64,000 nt of DNA from contig JAEPDS010000004.1 of NCBI GenBank assembly GCA_016842065.1, forward strand, positions 35,892-99,891, in the 5' to 3' direction. The translations under genes were made by a program, and so were the position numbers. This stretch comes from Candidatus Thiodiazotropha sp. 'RUGA' (GTDB lineage: Bacteria > Pseudomonadota > Gammaproteobacteria > Chromatiales > Chromatiaceae). Under the pieces are notes generated by a model. The model was not told where the DNA came from and searched no databases. It saw nothing but the letters and a program-made list of their open reading frames with translations. Each line of letters starts with the position of its first letter. Positions within the stretch are counted from its first letter, which is position 1. Of the stretch, positions 26,417-34,067 are shown in pieces.

Positions 26417-26854
26417 CTATTGCAGAGTTACATTCGGAGTAACTGGGAAAGACCCTTCCTCCATAAATCCTTCTTTTTCATCTTTTCCTACTTGCTTTTT
26501 ACGCGTAGCCTCTATCAAGCTATCGGTATTACCCAATCTATGAACAACGCGTATGTTCCTGTACCCGGCAACTTGAAGTAGACTGGCCGCTCTTACCCCT
26601 TTACGGTTCGACTTGGTTATCAAAACAATTGAGCTATCCCGATAGAGCCCATAATCTCGTATCAGATCAAACACACTGTTGATAAAGCTGGTATTGCCAT
26701 GGGTGAGAAAGCTTTGCTGAAACACATTCCACTCATCAATCGGCCCGCCATAGTAGGGAATGTGGGCGTCCGCATCTTCAGCCAAGCCATACAACATGAC
26801 CTCTGCACTGCTGCGAATATCGATTGCCAGGGCTTGATCAGTTGGAAGAAACAT
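26417..26854 (-). CDS. Rhodanese-fold protein lacking the catalytic cysteine
   Basis: A 145-residue protein with a rhodanese-like core: ALAIDIRSSAEVMLYG at the start and SSIVLITKSNRKGVRAASLLQVAGYRNIRVVHRLGN in the active-site region. Where active rhodaneses have a Cys-led loop (CxxGxR), this protein has TKSNRKG, so it has no sulfur-carrying Cys and is probably a binding or regulatory domain. The start is supported by an agaggag site 8 nt upstream. No signal peptide is visible. Its neighbours give no clear functional link. Confidence 0.6.
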   Translation of the reverse strand: MFLPTDQALAIDIRSSAEVMLYGLAEDADAHIPYYGGPIDEWNVFQQSFLTHGNTSFINSVFDLIRDYGLYRDSSIVLITKSNRKGVRAASLLQVAGYRNIRVVHRLGNTDSLIEATRKKQVGKDEKEGFMEEGSFPVTPNVTLQ

Positions 26855-27226
26855 TTTGCAATCTCCTCTGGAGTACGATTGTTATCAACAACTGCTAAAC
26901 GGCTTGTTCTTATTATCCTTCCCTGGCTTTTGAATTCTGCTATTTACCGGAATGAGTGAAAATCAGATTGTCGTTTTCAACTTTGGTAACACCGGTTCCT
27001 TTTCTTTTAATTCTTGTAGAAACAGCAGAAATCTGTTGTGGATTTATGCCGACCAGAATGTGCAATAGTGACACCCGGCAAAGCAAAGCCAGAAACCGGT
27101 TTGCGATTTGAAACGGACACAAAGCAGGGAGTGGCACCCCCCTGCCCTGTAACCCGATGAACATACCTATTCGCGAATACTATTTGCGTTCATTCGCGTT
27201 CATTTGCGGATTATAATCAGTACGAA
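26855..27226. other. 372-bp gap with one solo fold-back arm (copy D, 27182-27217)
   Basis: atttgcgttcattcgcgttcatttgcggattataat (27182-27217) is an unpaired right-type arm of the fold-back repeat family, ending 10 nt from the sugar-transferase stop. The rest of the gap contains no ORF with a convincing start or ribosome site; the 74-residue track ORF has no recognisable features. Confidence 0.6.
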
Positions 27227-27979
27227 TTATCTCGCCCCATGCCCGGTCAGGATTACCGGTATGGTCCGCAACAGCACCATCAGGTCGAACAGCACGCTGT
27301 TTTTACGCACATAGGTCAGGTCGTAGTAGAGTTTGTGCGCAGCATCTTCCACTGTCTCCCCATAGGGATACTTGACCTGCGCCCAACCGGTGATTCCCGG
27401 TTTTACCTGATGTCTCAGGGCGTATCCACGAATCTTGCGCTGAAACTTGTAGACGAACTCCGGGCGTTCCGGACGGGGGCCCACCAGGCTCATGTCACCA
27501 ATAAAAACATTCCACAACTGTGGCAGTTCATCGATGCGGGTCTTACGAATGAATCGACCGATTCGGGTTACACGGCTGTCGTTCTTCGCCGCCATCTGTG
27601 CACCATTACGCTCGGCATCGGTACGCATACTGCGAAACTTCCAGACATAAAACTCCCGACCTTTCAGACCCACCCTGAGCTGACGGTAGAACACCGGATC
27701 ACGGCCCATGGAGCTCAACCAGATCAGTGCGCCAGTGAGCAAAATCACCGGACTTGCCAGTAACAGGATCAATCCACCAAGAACAAGATCGAATTGCCGT
27801 TTACCGAGACTTTCAACGCCCGCTTTGCTGGTCAACACACTTTGACTGAACAGGTAGTTACCGGTCATCGAACCGGATGCATTGATAGCACCCAGTGAGT
27901 CTGTGGTGTCGATTTGATTGAATCCGTAACCCGGTCCATCTTGACTTACGAACATGTCGCGATCAGTCTGAACATTCAT
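27227..27979 (-). CDS. Polyprenyl-phosphate sugar-1-phosphate transferase
   Basis: A 250-residue bacterial sugar transferase that starts polysaccharide repeat units by moving a sugar-1-phosphate from a UDP-sugar to undecaprenyl phosphate. One membrane segment (FDLVLGGLILLLASPVILLTGALIWL, about 63-88) precedes the catalytic region, with KFRSMRTDAE, RKTRIDELPQLWNVFIGDMSLVGPRPERPEF and PGITGWAQVKYPYG. It corresponds to the short, catalytic-core form (PglC/WcaJ C-terminal type). In exosortase-bearing bacteria such enzymes often belong to the extracellular polysaccharide locus; here that locus lies at 52-59 kb, so the set appears split. Confidence 0.9.
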   Translation of the reverse strand: MNVQTDRDMFVSQDGPGYGFNQIDTTDSLGAINASGSMTGNYLFSQSVLTSKAGVESLGKRQFDLVLGGLILLLASPVILLTGALIWLSSMGRDPVFYRQLRVGLKGREFYVWKFRSMRTDAERNGAQMAAKNDSRVTRIGRFIRKTRIDELPQLWNVFIGDMSLVGPRPERPEFVYKFQRKIRGYALRHQVKPGITGWAQVKYPYGETVEDAAHKLYYDLTYVRKNSVLFDLMVLLRTIPVILTGHGAR

Positions 27980-28260
27980 CTTCCTCTCCCCGTCTGTTTA
28001 TAGATTTGAGCTTCCCTACTCAACTCAGCCGATTCACCAGGCTTAACCAGACCTCTTATCCATTGAAACGAATCATTATCTGCTCCTGCGGCGCCGTTCC
28101 CGTCTGGTATGACTATATGATTTCAAATCCCAGGGCTGGGAAGTTATCGAATGGCACACTGTAGCTGTGTGACATATTCACTTGTCAGTCAGGAGTTATC
28201 TGCTACTGCCGATAGAATGACGGGGGAGTTTATTGGTACTGCGTATCTTTATAACGAGCA

Positions 28261-28324
28261 TTGGTGGGGCATCGCCCCACCCTACACCCTGAAATCAATC
28301 TTAGGGTGGGACCATGTCCCACCA
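28261..28324. repeat. GGTGGGGC hairpin repeat, copy 2 (double)
   Basis: TTGGTGGGGC-atc-GCCCCACCctacaccct is followed by agggtGGGAC-cat-GTCCCACCA, so two hairpins face each other and the intervening ccct/aggg also pair. It lies in the 466-bp gap 27980-28445, which shows no gene; a solo fold-back arm follows at 28377. Confidence 0.7.
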
Positions 28325-28376
28325 GATGCACTCTGAGTAAGCACTGAATCTTCAGGATCTGCTCAGTTGTTGGCGA

Positions 28377-28410
28377 GTTTTTGCGGCGACTTGCGTCCAT
28401 TTGCGGCGCA
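28377..28410. repeat. Fold-back repeat, copy E (solo arm)
   Basis: tttttgcggcgacttgcgtccatttgcggcgca shows the same tttgcgg / 10-nt periodic pattern as the right arms of the paired copies. No matching left arm is visible nearby. It lies 36 nt from the end of the unknown 215-residue gene. Confidence 0.55.
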
Positions 28411-28445
28411 TCTCAGATGCTGTATCCGCTAAGACTCAGCCAAAG

Positions 28446-29093
28446 CTAATTCACGCTCATCACACAGGGAGGACGTCCATCCCCCTGCTGGTGGCTACCG
28501 CTGATCGGCATCTTGAAATGCAACAGCAGCTCTTTCTCTGAATCGACACGAATCTGGGAGTCGATACGATTACCGAAAACCGGCACGAACTCCGGATCCA
28601 GTTCCGGCACCTGGTTCCACGAAAGCACCGCCCGCACCACCGGTCGATAACCCTGCATCAACGACTCCCAATAACGGTCGGCATTGAAACCGAGTGAGAC
28701 CAGATGACAGACCGGAAACCGATCTTCGGGTTCATCCGATGCGGCATCACAGACCTTGAAATGACTCAAACCCAAAGCCTGAAATCCCGATTGATCACCC
28801 CAGTCGATAAAAAACCGGACATACTGAACCGAGCCGTGGCGTCTGAGAATGCCGCTGTAGCCTTCAGGTTGGTGTCGGCTGACAATGGCAATGAGCTTTT
28901 CGGCTTTGGGATAGATTGCCGCACACAACACCTCTTCCCAATGAGTCACCTCTGAATAGCGGCGCACACAACGCAATATATCCTCCGGCGGTACCTTGCC
29001 GGAAAACATATTGTCCAACAGCACACTTCTGGCAAGGATCAGTTCGTCTTCTCCCGCCTCTCCCTTCTCCGGAATGATTCTATTTTTTTCCAT
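28446..29093 (-). CDS. Conserved protein of unknown function (215 aa)
   Basis: A soluble 215-residue protein with no signal peptide and no membrane segment. The middle block (VQYVRFFIDWGDQSGFQALGLSHFKVCDA) and the later AVLSWNQVPELDPEFVPVFGNRIDSQI resemble a pattern I recall from other uncharacterised bacterial proteins, but I cannot name the family. It looks beta-rich. It is monocistronic, flanked by a GGTGGGGC hairpin and fold-back repeats on both sides. Its promoter region separates it from prk. Confidence 0.6.
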   Translation of the reverse strand: MEKNRIIPEKGEAGEDELILARSVLLDNMFSGKVPPEDILRCVRRYSEVTHWEEVLCAAIYPKAEKLIAIVSRHQPEGYSGILRRHGSVQYVRFFIDWGDQSGFQALGLSHFKVCDAASDEPEDRFPVCHLVSLGFNADRYWESLMQGYRPVVRAVLSWNQVPELDPEFVPVFGNRIDSQIRVDSEKELLLHFKMPISGSHQQGDGRPPCVMSVN

Positions 29094-29271
29094 TAGCTTG
29101 TCCTGAAGCCATTGATGCGAGCCTGCCCAGACAGCATGCCGTACGAAAGCGATTCCCAGCGATGAAAAGACGCATCCTCCCGATGTGACATATTCACTTG
29201 ACTGCTTGCCGGGATTGCCTGGTGCAGCGGTGATTCAACAGCCCTTTCCCTGGACATTTGTGGAATGGAGA

Positions 29272-29476
29272 GTCGCGAATGGACGCGAATCACCGCGCAA
29301 AAACGCTAATTCAAAAAACTGCTTCGAGCAGGCCGATGCTGACCAGAGCGCTTTCAATGCATCCAGTTCATCCCGCAAGCGCGATGGCAAAAAAAGCTAA
29401 TCAAGCGAATGGCTTAGCGAAGTCAAAATGATCTAATTTGCATATATTTGCGGTCAATTGCGTCTATTTGCGGTTA
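29272..29476. repeat. Fold-back repeat, copy F (paired)
   Basis: Left arm gtcgcgaatggacgcgaatc... (29272-29311) and right arm aatttgcatatatttgcggt... (29435-29476) are imperfect inverted copies. The remaining part of the gap 29094-29775, including the 300 bp before prk, contains no gene I can support; it should hold the prk promoter. Confidence 0.72.
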
Positions 29477-29775
29477 AATTATCAAAATCAAGAGATCTCA
29501 TTACCAACCATTTTTATCGCTGGACAGATGCTCCCAAAGCGGCTCGGATATTGCGTCGCAGCATCATATTTTTGCCTCCCCGAATGCTGCATGTTGCAGT
29601 GTGGGTGGTCAGGCTAGCGGGTTAAACTGTGCCTGCAAATCGCTGGTATTGGGGAAATGCCGTGTTATAGTTGGCAACCATTTTTTTAACGAAATCCGGT
29701 CCGGATAGAGAAAAACCACCCCCAAGAGGGGCCACCGGACATTACCATTACAATGATCAGATTAGGGAGAAGCAC

Positions 29776-30648
29776 ATGTCAAAGAAGCATCCAGTGGTGG
29801 CCGTAACCGGCTCATCAGGCGCTGGCACCACAACTGTTAAACGTGCCTTCGAGCACATCTTCTATCGTGACGGCATCAAACCTGCAGTCGTAGAAGGCGA
29901 CAGCTTTCATCGCTATACCCGTGTGGAAATGCGTGAGAAAATGGCACAAGGCATGAGCCATTTCGGCCCGGAAGCTAACCATTTCGACAAGATCTCCGAA
30001 CTCTTCAAAACCTACGGAGAGACCGGCAGCGGCAACAAGCGCTACTACCTCCACAGCCCTGAAGAAGCTGCTGAACATAACGCCCGTCTCGGCTGCGATC
30101 AGCAGCCCGGTGAGTTCACACCCTGGGAGGAGATCTCTCAAGGTACCGACCTGCTGTTCTATGAAGGTCTGCACGGCATGGTGGTCGACGGTGACACCGA
30201 TGTGGCCAAATATGTCGACCTGGGTGTCGGCGTGGTACCGATCGTCAACCTGGAGTGGATACAGAAGATCTTCCGTGACAACGCAGAGCGTGGCTACAGC
30301 GAAGAGGCGATCGTCGATACCATCATGCGACGCATGCCAGACTACATCAACCACATTACTCCCCAGTTCTCCCGTACCGACATCAACTTCCAGCGGGTAC
30401 CAACTGTGGATACCTCGAACCCCTTTATCGCGCGCGATATTCCGACGCCGGATGAGAGCTTCGTGGTGATTCGTTTCAGCGATACGAAGAAGTTCGATAT
30501 CAACTTCCCCCATCTGCTGTCGATGATTGACGGTTCCTTCATGTCTCGGCGCAACTCCATCGTTGTGCCTGGCGGCAAGATGGGATTCGCGATGGAGATC
30601 ATCCTGCAGCCGATCATTGAGCGCATGATGGACGCCCGTAACGTCTGA
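29776..30648 (+). CDS. prk: Phosphoribulokinase
   Basis: The enzyme phosphorylates ribulose-5-phosphate with ATP to give ribulose-1,5-bisphosphate, the CO2 acceptor of the Calvin cycle. At 290 residues it is the proteobacterial (class I) form. The P-loop is VTGSSGAGTTTVKRAFEHIF, followed by VVEGDSFHRYTR and FYEGLHGMV. The ATG at 29776 sits behind a ttagggaga site; the track's earlier start at 29671 adds a non-homologous leader. An intrinsic terminator follows. It lies about 7.6 kb from the cbb operon and not next to other Calvin genes. Confidence 0.95.
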   Translation: MSKKHPVVAVTGSSGAGTTTVKRAFEHIFYRDGIKPAVVEGDSFHRYTRVEMREKMAQGMSHFGPEANHFDKISELFKTYGETGSGNKRYYLHSPEEAAEHNARLGCDQQPGEFTPWEEISQGTDLLFYEGLHGMVVDGDTDVAKYVDLGVGVVPIVNLEWIQKIFRDNAERGYSEEAIVDTIMRRMPDYINHITPQFSRTDINFQRVPTVDTSNPFIARDIPTPDESFVVIRFSDTKKFDINFPHLLSMIDGSFMSRRNSIVVPGGKMGFAMEIILQPIIERMMDARNV

Positions 30649-30668
30649 TTTCAGACCGCTCAAACAGA

Positions 30669-30703
30669 GAGCCGCCCTGCCTCCCGGCACGGCGGCTTTT
30701 TTT
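30669..30703 (+). terminator. Intrinsic terminator after prk
   Basis: AGCCGCC-ctgcctcccggcac-GGCGGCT is followed by seven T residues, 20 nt after the prk stop codon. Confidence 0.9.
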
Positions 30704-30828
30704 ATCCCGCAAGCCTGCCCATACACGGATGGATCATAGGGAATTTGAGAATATTCAATGTTCCGACCACCCTCCTAACTTACCATTTCAGTCAACAATT
30801 AATGCCGATCTACCCCGGAATCGAATCC

Positions 30829-31788
30829 ATGAAAGAAACATCGCGTCTCGCACATTTCCCAATCTCCTTTTTTGCGATGGTCATGGGTTTGGCCGGTCTC
30901 TGTATCGCCTGGGAGAGAGCGCAAAGCGTATTCCAACTACCGATCCGTATCGATATGGCCCTGATTCCCTTCACCGTGCTGATCTTTATCCTGTTGTTCG
31001 GGCTCTATAGCCTGAAACTGTTACGTTTTCCGCAACAGGTGGTGAAAGAACTCCATCACCCGGTCAAACTCAACTTCTTTCCTGCGGTATCGATCAGTCT
31101 TATTCTGTTGTCGACCACCCTGCTACAGACACTGCCGTCGATCTCCTATCTGCTCTGGTCGATCGGAAGCGCACTGCATCTCGGTTTTACTCTCTACGTT
31201 ATGAATATCTGGATTCATCACGACAAGTTTGAGATCAACCATATCAATCCCGCCTGGTTTATTCCTGTGGTCGGTAATGTGCTGGTACCGGTGGCCGGCA
31301 CCACCCATGGACACACTGAAATCTCCTGGTTCTTTTTCAGTATCGGCATTGTCTTCTGGATGGTACTGCTGACCATCATCATCTATCGGGTTCTGTTTCA
31401 TAACCCGCTGCCGGATAAACTGATGCCCACCTTCTTCATCCTGATTGCACCACCGGCGGTCGGTTTCATCTCCTATGTGAAACTCAATGGCGGATTGGAC
31501 AACTTTGCCCATGTGCTCTACTACAGCGGCCTGTTCCTCACCCTTCTGCTGACCAGTATGGCGCCTCGCTTTACAAAACTTCAGTTCTTTCTCTCCTGGT
31601 GGGCCTACTCATTCCCACTGGCGGCGATCACCATTGCCACCCTGATGATGCATGAAATCACCGGCCTATCTGGATTTGCGGTGATTGGATGGCTGCTGCT
31701 CTCGGTGCTGACTCTGGTTGTTACCTACCTGTTTTACCAAACACTGAAAGCGGTTGGCGGGAAGAAAATCTGCGTGCCGGAAGATTAG
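30829..31788 (+). CDS. SLAC1/TehA-type (TDT family) anion channel or transporter
   Basis: A 319-residue protein with about ten membrane helices. RLAHFPISFFAMVMGLAGLCIAWERA at the N terminus and PAWFIPVVGNVLVPVAG in the middle are typical of the tellurite-resistance/dicarboxylate (TDT) family, which includes plant SLAC1 anion channels, TehA and sulfite exporters. The ATG at 30829 is chosen because homologous sequence begins there; the track start at 30745 adds 28 residues. Substrate is unknown. Its place next to prk in an autotroph makes an inorganic or carboxylate anion plausible, but this is inference. A GGTGGGGC hairpin follows the stop. Confidence 0.8.
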   Translation: MKETSRLAHFPISFFAMVMGLAGLCIAWERAQSVFQLPIRIDMALIPFTVLIFILLFGLYSLKLLRFPQQVVKELHHPVKLNFFPAVSISLILLSTTLLQTLPSISYLLWSIGSALHLGFTLYVMNIWIHHDKFEINHINPAWFIPVVGNVLVPVAGTTHGHTEISWFFFSIGIVFWMVLLTIIIYRVLFHNPLPDKLMPTFFILIAPPAVGFISYVKLNGGLDNFAHVLYYSGLFLTLLLTSMAPRFTKLQFFLSWWAYSFPLAAITIATLMMHEITGLSGFAVIGWLLLSVLTLVVTYLFYQTLKAVGGKKICVPED

Positions 31789-31793
31789 CCTGG

Positions 31794-31821
31794 TTGGTGG
31801 GGCACGGCCCCACCCTACACC
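31794..31821. repeat. GGTGGGGC hairpin repeat, copy 3
   Basis: TTGGTGGGGC-acg-GCCCCACC followed by ctacacc is nearly identical to the first half of copy 2. It begins 5 nt after the stop of the SLAC1-type gene and may serve as its 3'-end structure. Confidence 0.75.
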
Positions 31822-31857
31822 TCGTCAGTTCTATGGTTTGCAGACAGCGAGAATTCA

Positions 31858-31982
31858 TAACCGCGAATGGACGCCGATCACCGCAAATAATCGCTAACAA
31901 CTCAGTAGATCACCATTCGGCTTTAAATCCTGGTTTGTTGTTCGCGTGCATTAGCGGTGATTGGCGCCCTTTTGCGGCCAAT
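31858..31982. repeat. Fold-back repeat, copy G (paired)
   Basis: Left arm ataaccgcgaatggacgccg... (31858-31900) and right arm ttgttcgcgtgcattagcgg... (31938-31982) are imperfect inverted copies about 40 nt apart. It fills the gap between the convergent SLAC1-type and rhomboid genes. Confidence 0.75.
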
Positions 31983-31994
31983 AGCACCCTCCAC

Positions 31995-33131
31995 TCAGGT
32001 GATGTTCTTAAGGTAATCGAGACCTTCCGATGTTCGACCCTGCTCATCCAACAACCTGGCATATCGGTAAGGCAGATTGCTGTCGAACAGACAGGCAGCA
32101 TGCCTCTTGCGCATCAGCAGCATGATCTTATCCAACTCACTACTCCATTTGCGATCGACAAAAAGATCAGCAAGGTGAAACAGCATCGATTCATTGAACC
32201 TGGGCCCAGGTTCCGTTAAACGGATATAGTCTCGATAGGTTTGAAAAACCAGCTCGACTGTTTTGCTGTCACGCTCAGGCAGACTGAAGATTGTTCGTGC
32301 AGCCCGGTGCACATCCTCTTGTAGTGGAAAATGCCGGCCACACTGATAGTAGAGCGACAAAAACTTCAGCTCCCGACACTCCTCCCGATAGATCTGCCTG
32401 AGCACCTTCAAGGCATCACTGAACTGTTGCTCATCAACAAAGACTCCGGCCCGATCCATTTCAGCGTCGATGTTCCCGGCGGCGGCTGTTTCTTTGAACA
32501 GATTCAGGCTCGAAACCCAGTGGGTTTTCTTGATCACCAACGCCAACACCGCACCGATCAGCAGACCAAGGATGTGCACAAGGTAGTTCATCTGACTGTT
32601 GGAGTAGACCATGAACTGAATGAACTCGATGCTTATCCAGAGTGGCAACAAGCCGAACACCGGCATAGACCGCACATCGCTGTAACGGCCGGACAACCTC
32701 AACAGAGGAATCTGTCGATGACCGAAGATTACTGCCGAAAGCCCCAGCACACCCGAGATCGCACCAGAGGTACCAAACCCAGGAACCAGCGTTTCTGGTA
32801 CAAACATCAGAGCCAGAACAGTGACCACCAAACCGGATGCCAGATAGAGGGCAAGAAACAGATGACGCCCAAGCAACCTTTCAGTCATATAACCAAGTAA
32901 CGCCAAAAACAGCAGATTGCTGATGAGATTGAGTAATCCTGCGTGGACAAACATATGGCTGACCAGTGTCAGACCGATCCACTTACCGGTATACAAACCA
33001 CAATCGATGCAACCGATAACGCTTGGTTGATACCAAATCGAATAGATAAAAAGGTTGATCAGGATCAGCGCAAACGTCACCAGAGGCAGGCGTTTGAGAT
33101 CAGAGGTGATTGTTCGTGGAGCAGTTGCCAT
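31995..33131 (-). CDS. Rhomboid-family intramembrane protease with C-terminal helical-repeat domain
   Basis: A 378-residue protein. The N-terminal half (about 15-205) is a six-helix rhomboid domain with the catalytic serine in FGTSGAISGVLG and the catalytic histidine in NYLVHILGLLIGA; SHMFVHAGLLNLISNLLFL is the L1/helix-2 region. The C-terminal 170 residues are cytoplasmic and helical, probably TPR-like (FSDALKVLRQIY, LDEQGRTSEGLDYLKNI). The fusion suggests that protease activity or substrate choice is controlled by a protein-interaction domain. The physiological substrate is unknown. It is monocistronic. Confidence 0.85.
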   Translation of the reverse strand: MATAPRTITSDLKRLPLVTFALILINLFIYSIWYQPSVIGCIDCGLYTGKWIGLTLVSHMFVHAGLLNLISNLLFLALLGYMTERLLGRHLFLALYLASGLVVTVLALMFVPETLVPGFGTSGAISGVLGLSAVIFGHRQIPLLRLSGRYSDVRSMPVFGLLPLWISIEFIQFMVYSNSQMNYLVHILGLLIGAVLALVIKKTHWVSSLNLFKETAAAGNIDAEMDRAGVFVDEQQFSDALKVLRQIYREECRELKFLSLYYQCGRHFPLQEDVHRAARTIFSLPERDSKTVELVFQTYRDYIRLTEPGPRFNESMLFHLADLFVDRKWSSELDKIMLLMRKRHAACLFDSNLPYRYARLLDEQGRTSEGLDYLKNIT

Positions 33132-33281
33132 TTGGTCTTCCCTGACTTGGAGTTACATTTTTCCTTTACAAACTCGTGTCACATTCACTGTAAGACTCGA
33201 GCCCTGGTCATACTGGGTAGAAGCGGATGACCCGTGTTGCCGAAAGGTTAATTGAACAGCCGACTAAGAGACTCCCTCCCC

Positions 33282-34061
33282 TCAATCATATTCCCTATCC
33301 TTCCATTGACGGATAACCTTAAAAATTTCTGCGTTGTCGGTCAAGGTTTTTCCTGCAACTTTTTCCGCTGCTGCCACGACGGATGGAACCTGAGTACGCA
33401 GAAATGGATTGGTCGCCAACTCGATCTGCAGCGTTGAGGGTAGAGTCGGCTCGCCGCTTTGCCGTTTAGCCTGTTCGGTCTCTATACGCAGCGTGACCGC
33501 CTCGCTTTGAGGCTCCACCCAGCGGGCAAAGCCCAGATTGTCGAGGGTGTATTCGTGGGCGCAATAGATACTGGTCTCTGCCGGTAAATCGGCAATCCTT
33601 CGCAGGGAGTTCGCCAGTTGCGCCATCGATCCATCAAACACCCGCCCACAACCTGCTGCGAACAGCGTATCACCACAAAACAGCGCTTGCTCGCCCAGAT
33701 AGGCAATATGTCCGGCGGTATGACCGGGTACCTCAAGTACCTGGAAATCTGCATCCAGACCCGGTATCAGCGGCCGATCCCCCTCATGCAGAGGTTCAGT
33801 AACCCCCTTGATCGACTCCCTGGCGGGACCGAAAACCTTCAGATCGGGAAACGCCTCCCGCAGCTCCGGAACCCCACCTACATGATCATAGTGATGATGG
33901 GTGATGAGTACCGCACTCAACGTCAGCGAATTTTCCTGCAGCCAGTCGAGCAGTGGTGTTTCATCACCAGGATCAACGGCAACGGCTGTTGCAGCGCCGG
34001 GATTTCTGATCGCCCAGATGTAGTTGTCATCGAAGGCTTTGATTGGGGTGATCTGCAACAT
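33282..34061 (-). CDS. gloB: Hydroxyacylglutathione hydrolase (glyoxalase II)
   Basis: The enzyme hydrolyses S-lactoylglutathione to lactate and glutathione, completing methylglyoxal detoxification. It is a metallo-beta-lactamase fold protein with the binuclear motif THHHYDHVGG (about 53-62), VPGHTAGHIAYL and LFCGDTLFAAGCGR. The C-terminal domain has the substrate-binding CAHEYTLDNLGFA block. At 259 residues it is a normal GloB. It starts 6 nt after the dxs stop on the same strand, so it is co-transcribed with dxs. Confidence 0.94.
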   Translation of the reverse strand: MLQITPIKAFDDNYIWAIRNPGAATAVAVDPGDETPLLDWLQENSLTLSAVLITHHHYDHVGGVPELREAFPDLKVFGPARESIKGVTEPLHEGDRPLIPGLDADFQVLEVPGHTAGHIAYLGEQALFCGDTLFAAGCGRVFDGSMAQLANSLRRIADLPAETSIYCAHEYTLDNLGFARWVEPQSEAVTLRIETEQAKRQSGEPTLPSTLQIELATNPFLRTQVPSVVAAAEKVAGKTLTDNAEIFKVIRQWKDREYD

Positions 34062-34067
34062 CGCAAC

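Noticed and set aside
26940-27164. 74-residue minus-strand track ORF
   Set aside because: No domain, no good start and skewed composition; treated as non-coding.
29815-30726. 303-residue minus-strand ORF antisense to prk
   Set aside because: The plus strand encodes an unambiguous phosphoribulokinase; the reverse frame is open by codon bias only.
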